The notes under the pieces: generated by a model
The model's input: the letters and a program-made list of their open reading frames with translations, nothing else
Databases searched by the model: none
Told to the model about the DNA's origin: nothing
Translations under genes and position numbers: made by a program
Shown: piece after piece, positions 59,201-64,000 of the stretch
Numbering within the stretch: the stretch's first letter is position 1
Layout of the letters: each line of letters opens with the position of its first letter
NCBI GenBank assembly: GCA_016110215.1
Contig: JADWQD010000006.1
Location: 2,012,988-2,076,987, forward strand
DNA from: Capronia americana
Lineage: Eukaryota; Ascomycota; Eurotiomycetes; Chaetothyriales; Herpotrichiellaceae
Direction: 5' to 3'
DNA: 64,000 nucleotides

Positions 59201-62150
59201 TAGTTACTTCCGATTAGGCCCTTTACATTCGCCTTTACGCACCGCCCCCGCCGCTAGTCGCTTAAGCCGTCCAGCTAATATACCACCGTCTTATAATAAT
59301 TAAAGTCTATCCGTCCCCCCTTATCAACCGTCCTCTTCACCTAGATATATAGCTACGCTTAATCCTCCTACTCCAGCTCTACTCCTAGAGATATCTCCTT
59401 TAGACGGTGCCCCCCTCCTTAGGTCTCCTTACCCTAGCGATGGAGTAGAAATATCCGGGGGGGAATTTAAGTCGGAATAATTATACTAGTCTCCTATACC
59501 TAATGATCCCGAGGTATAGGCCGCCCGTAATCTTAACTATACTATAACCCGGCTATATTAGCAGCTTTAGGGCGGTTTTAACGGCTGCTCGGTCGCTACT
59601 TACGCCGAGTAGTATAGCTATTATATAAATAACCCTAATATTAACTATATACCCTTAGCCGACCTCTTTATAAACGATAACTTCCCATCGGTCCTCGGGT
59701 TAAAGGAGATTCTAAAACCTGAGTAACTACACTATTAAGAGATGCCTTAACCTAACTAGTGGCGAGCGAAATTCTATAGTACCCGGCGCGGCTAGCGTCG
59801 TCGACGTTATCCTTTATATATATACCTCTACGCTAAGGAGATATAAAAGGCTATCCCTAACGTCGCCTTTAATATTAATAATTTCCTTAGATTCGCTAGT
59901 TTACTATATATCGCCCGGTAAGGTATTTAGTACTAACCGGCTATATAGATTAAGTAGAATATTATTACTAATATATATATTAAATCTAATATCTTTTATA
60001 ACGGCGAGGATCTTAATAATACTTCCCGCTATACGGCAGCTCTTCTCCGCGATATCCCCTATTTCCTCCTCGGCCGGCTAGTGGGTACCTCTAAAGTGAC
60101 TATATATATCCTCTTTCCTTATCTCCCTACTCCGCGAGATAACGGTAAGTTTAACGCGCTTACCTGAGAGTAACTTACTTGATAGCTTAACTAGGTATTC
60201 TATCCCGCTATTTATTAAAATATATCGGTATATATATCCTAGTACTTAACGATAAGCTATTATTAGGCCCTCGCTATTTTATAAGTATATTAAGTAGAGG
60301 GTCGGAAGGTTAAGACCGGTAGTTACGCGAGTTAATAAAGTATTAGCTATTATCTTTAGCCTAAGTATTTAGCTAATATTTAGGCCGCTATTCTTAACTA
60401 TATTAGTACGCCCGGTCTTTAGGACTTTTAAGAACCTTAACTCTTCTTCTCGACTAAAGGCACTAAGCTTTAATTTAAGACTTCTCCGACCCGCCCGACT
60501 CTCCGCTACGCTATAGAGGACTTTTAGCTATACCTTAACCGGATATTTAACTAAGATTTTATTTACTATAAGCGCCTTTATATTAATATTAGTAAAGAGA
60601 TTTATCCTCTAGCGGCCCTCCTTTACTATTAAGCGGTCGGGCTTAACTAAGAGCCTTAGGTCTACCTTTAGCGCCGGTATTATCTTAAATACTATATCCG
60701 CGAGATATATAATTAGCGACCTCCGCCCGTTAACGGACTTAGCTAGTAATACTACACCTAAAATATACTATACGACGCGTATACCTTAACTAGTATTACT
60801 CCTTAACGGTCTCGTCTCCGCGTCGAGGGACTAATTTATTTATAATTCTATAGCTTAGTGAAAGAGGTCTAGAACGCTATAAAACTAATACCTTTTAAGA
60901 ATAACGCCCTAGAAGAATTAGCCCTTAATCTACTTATTCTTCGCGGTATTTAGAACTCTCTTAGTGGCCGTTATTATTCGCTTAATATAGTATATAATAC
61001 CTACTATATAAGTAAGCGGCGGGTATACTATTCCCTTCGCGACTTATAATAAAAGTTATTCGAGATTTATAAAGAATATTAGATTATATAGCCCCTCTTT
61101 CTCGCCCTCCTTAACCGACTCTCCCTAGAGCTATATAATTATCTTAAGATTATTCTCGCCGATAGTCTATTATATATATAGCTCGTCTAGACCTATATCT
61201 ACCTTAACTTCCTTTAGTGTAGTATTAATAAATTTATAACCGGGTTTAAGTACCTCTATATATAGTCTAATTAAGAGCTTATAATATAGAAGTAAATAAA
61301 GATAATAGCTATATTCTTATAATATCTCCGCTATATCCTCGGCGGCTATTAACTCTTATAGGAGTCCGCCCTTTAGTGGAGTCGGTGGAAGGCCCGTTAT
61401 AATTATAATATCGGTGCCGGACGTTATTACTAGTTTAGACTAGGGTTCTATAATATATTACCCCGGTATAAGTATACCTAATTTAAACTATATATTAACT
61501 AGGCTAAGCTTATTTTTCATCCTACGGTCACCGACTATATACTTTTCGGTAACTTAATTCTCCGGAGACGGTATTTACGCCGTAGCGGGCTCGCTTAAAA
61601 CTTCATCGCCTATACTTAGCTTATTAACTATACCCTTAGTTAGGTCTATAATTTTAGCTAGATTAATAATATTATTATTTATAATTAGCTTCTTAAATAG
61701 ATAGTATATATTATTCTTTACTAATTTCGGATTAATATATTATCCTTACTAGATAAGGGCGAGATCTACTTTAACTATTATAAAGAAGCGATAGAAGGGC
61801 TTAAACTATTCTCCGTTTAGTACTTTAGTATAATTATAGTAGAGCCGGTATATACTATCTCTAGTAACCGCTCCTTATATAACCCGCCCGTTAAGCTGCG
61901 GTAACGCCTCTTTAATTAAGGCGACGGGTAGAAATAAAAGCACTAGGACGCTAAGGACTTTTATATTCTATACTAGCGTGCCGTTAATAGCCTTTATACC
62001 TACTTTAGTGCCGACTACGCTATTATCCGGTATTTTTAGTAGCTCTTCTAGCGTGTATTATTTACTTATTACTAGTTGCTTTCTATTCTTTATCTCGCCG
62101 GTCTTCTCTAGTGTAGTAAAGATAGTTATAAATAGATATAGTATATAATC
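53250..62150 (+). pseudogene. RIP-ruined multi-exon coding region(s), unidentified
   Basis: Read through stops on the plus strand, long stretches look like protein: about 54,269-54,670 (LTDPKDLKVLRAIYIALDD..., GLPPKFALDLRY), 54,724-54,966 (DLYKEYLELVLKGEEVSW), 55,004-55,375, 55,410-55,830 (LISFYI*ELKRSIKK) and about 59,690-61,300 (ALLRDIPYFLLGRLVG, FLPYLPTPRDNG-like text), with a Pro-rich segment at about 59,020-59,450. Stops are mostly TAG in Trp-like positions. The pieces are separated by the palindromic intron-like blocks. I do not recognise the product; a large mobile element or a telomere/subtelomere-type repeat gene are both possible. Exact limits and number of genes are unknown. Confidence 0.45.
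58089..58292. repeat. 68-bp tandem repeat, three copies
   Basis: Copies start at 58089, 58157 and 58225; unit begins GCTATAACCCTACTAAG and continues with TAGGCGAGTTATTTTCT. High identity between copies. Confidence 0.85.
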
Positions 62151-62410
62151 CGACCTACTTATTATAACGCTATTATCGGACCTCACCTCCTATAGGAGGA
62201 ATAGGTCTAGGCTAAGAAAAATATATTAAAAGGCTAGCCGCCTATACTCTCCCGCGAGATTAATTAGGACGTTAAGTAATAGTGTAACTAGCTTATAAGG
62301 TAAAGTTAAGCTGTTATATAGTCCTCGTTATAGTTCTATTCTAGAGTAAATTTAGGTCTCGTCTCTTATCGGAAATAAAATTCTACGGGTTTTAGAGCCG
62401 CTATACGCCC

Positions 62411-62566
62411 TATAAAGTAATTACTCTTCTATTATAATATTACTTTATTAGTAGCTATAAATAATTATTTATTATATCCGGTAAAGTAATTACTTATTAT
62501 ATTCTATAAAGTAATTACTCTTTTATTATAATATTATCCTATTAGTAGCTATAAATAATTATTTAT
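62411..62566. repeat. Direct duplication of ~62 bp, 94 bp apart
   Basis: TATAAAGTAATTACTCTT... to the palindrome is present at 62411-62472 and 62505-62566 with a few C/T differences. Each copy ends in the dispersed palindrome. Confidence 0.8.
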
Positions 62567-63205
62567 AATATATCTATCTATATTAGATAGGTAATTTATA
62601 CTACCGCACCGGATATACCCGTTAACTATTAAGGGGCTTACTAGTCTTATCGCCCTATAACTACCCCTTAGTCTAAGCGGATACCTATATCTATATCGCC
62701 GTTTTATTTACTTCTTTTCCCCTCTATACTTAGACCTCTACCTTATCTCGTAGTCTTTATAATATATCTTTTATTCTCTAGCTTTAGAATATAAGTAACC
62801 CTTCCCCTTATAGTAACCGGGTGCCACCCTATTAAGTCTAGTAAGTGTATAAAAAAGTGGCCGTATTAACACCGGGGTGTGCCGAAAGCCCTTAAGGGGC
62901 GGCGGCACCGATAGTAGACCTAACCTTATCGCCGGACCGGCTATATAAGAAGACGGGGCGCGCGGCGCTAACGCTAATCAACTCACGTCTAGAGACGGGA
63001 CCCGGGCGTCGGAGTGTATTATAGGCCGACCCTAATATACGCCTACTTTAATCGGCGGGCGCGGTAGTGATACTAGATTATAGCGACGCCCTAATAAGAG
63101 TGATCCTTATAAATAATTATACGCGTGAGGCGGGTGGGCTAGTGGGTATATTAAGTAGCCCTCCGGCGGTTAAGAGGCCCGTTAATAGCTAGGCGGGGGC
63201 GGGTG

Positions 63206-63390
63206 ATAATAGAGCGTCTAGTCCTAATAGTGAGTAGTTTATATTCTAAATACTATATAAGAAAGCGGTGAATATAGTCCCTTTACCGGGGTTAAATATT
63301 AATAATAGAGCGTTAAGTCCTAATAGTAAGTAGTTTATATCCTAAATACTATATAAGAAGGCGATAGGTATAGGCCCTCCGCTAATAGTA
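63206..63390. repeat. Direct duplication, 96 bp apart
   Basis: ATAATAGAGCG... followed by AGTCCTAATAG and TAAATACTATATAAGAA at 63,206 and 63,302. Beyond about 63,400 the sequence is AT-only low complexity in which I see nothing further. Confidence 0.75.
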
Positions 63391-64000
63391 GATATTAATA
63401 ATTTAATAAATAATATAGCCTCTGATAAATAAGGGTGTTTTAATAGTAGCGATAAATAAGTAAGTAGAATAACTATTAATAATTATATAAGTATATTAGT
63501 AATTAGCGAGGGATATAGAGAGATATTTACTAATAGTAGAGATAAATAACTATTTTTTCTTTATATTATATAGAAATTATCTTTAGATTTAATATAAATA
63601 GTTTATTTTAAAGAATAAAATAGATATTTAGTCTAACTATTATAAGAAATAATAAAGTACTATATAGTTCTTTTATCTTAAGTATAGAGATATCTTAATA
63701 ATTATATATAACTTTATTACTATAGAGGGTTAAGGACTCTTCTTTAGTAATATAATATAAAGTTAAAAAAGACTTAATTATAGAAATATTAGCTAATTTA
63801 TATTTAGTATACTTTAAAATCTTACTATAATTTAATTTTTATACTATATTCTTTAGAAGAACCTATTAATATATAGAGAAAATAAATTAAGTAAAGAAAA
63901 ATATATTAAAAAAAGTAAAAAGATAAATTAAATAAAAATATTCTTTAAAATTAAAAAACTAAAATTTAAATATAAATAATTTTATAAAATAAAAGATATA

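Larger units (their letters stand above)
50205..63120. repeat. Dispersed palindrome family, intron-like blocks
   Basis: A perfect 16-base palindrome ATAAATAATTATTTAT (or a one-step variant with AAATATTT) recurs at least at 51252, 52605, 53240, 54967, 55376, 55836, 56270, 58451, 62457 and 62551, with variants near 50,210, 50,850, 51,894, 54,026, 54,693, 57,054 and 57,682 and a truncated copy at 63,109. Many copies are followed within about 20 bases by TTAAC, CTAAC or CTAAT and then TAG, and several are preceded by GTA, so they look like very short GT-AG introns (about 34-50 nt) with nearly the same sequence. They occur between stretches that read as coding. See findings. Confidence 0.65.
43765..64000. 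repeat. RIP-mutated, AT-rich repeat block
   Basis: From about 43.77 kb to the end CpA and TpG are almost absent (many 60-base lines have none) while TpA is extreme and CpG, CpC and CpT remain. That is the mark of repeat-induced point mutation with CpA as target. No ORF above about 70 codons survives in 20 kb. The 70-codon frame at 53031-53243 begins at a non-ATG codon and is not a gene. The exception is the LTR-like block at 43,887-44,250 and a short gradient after it. The last 450 bases are nearly pure A/T. Confidence 0.9.

Noticed and set aside
50205..63120. CRISPR-like reading of the regularly recurring palindrome
   Set aside because: Spacing is irregular (hundreds of bases), the host is a fungus, and the flanks look like exons.

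Overview
The window is a piece of a filamentous ascomycete (Pezizomycotina) genome, most like a dothideomycete. The genes carry short spliceosomal introns (about 43-66 nt, with CTAAC/CTGAC-like branch sites), the products are typical fungal ones, and the right third has the signature of repeat-induced point mutation (RIP). I could not run any search, so families are named from motifs I can read, and exon borders are my own splice predictions checked for phase.

Bases 1-43,760 are ordinary gene-rich DNA. In order they hold: a CCCH zinc-finger protein (-); a very large secreted Ser/Thr-rich protein (+); the mitochondrial phosphate carrier MIR1 (+); a sphingolipid delta-4 desaturase (+); the meiotic MutS homologue MSH5 (+), which carries an in-frame TAG; 3-ketodihydrosphingosine reductase (-); a hypothetical protein (+); the SSU-processome protein SAS10/UTP3 (+); a single-pass Cys-rich surface protein (-); a PAF-acetylhydrolase-like lipase (-); a GH5-like glycoside hydrolase (+), also with an in-frame TAG; two sugar-porter MFS transporters (+, +); a cytochrome P450 (-); a small RING-like protein (+); an aldehyde dehydrogenase (+); an FMN-dependent luciferase-like monooxygenase (+); and a GH13 amylase-family enzyme (-).

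Two themes stand out. The desaturase and the ketoreductase are both steps of ceramide synthesis and flank MSH5. The stretch 28-41 kb (two transporters, P450, ALDH, flavin monooxygenase) looks like a catabolic or specialised-metabolism neighbourhood next to the repeat block; that grouping is inference. Convergent genes are packed very tightly (stop codons 2 nt and 4 nt apart).

From about 43,765 to the end the DNA is AT-rich, almost free of CpA and TpG, and has no usable ORF. It contains an RIP-ruined Ty3/gypsy retrotransposon (44.3-49.3 kb; Gag, protease, RT, RNase H and integrase remains still legible, with TAG standing where Trp is expected), an unmutated LTR-like 364-bp block in front of it, several tandem repeats, a duplicated ~1,045-bp unit, and, from about 53 to 62 kb, remains of a large multi-exon coding region I cannot identify. 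Through 50-63 kb a near-identical AT palindrome, often framed like a short GT...TAG intron, recurs more than a dozen times. That palindrome family is the most unusual signal in the window.
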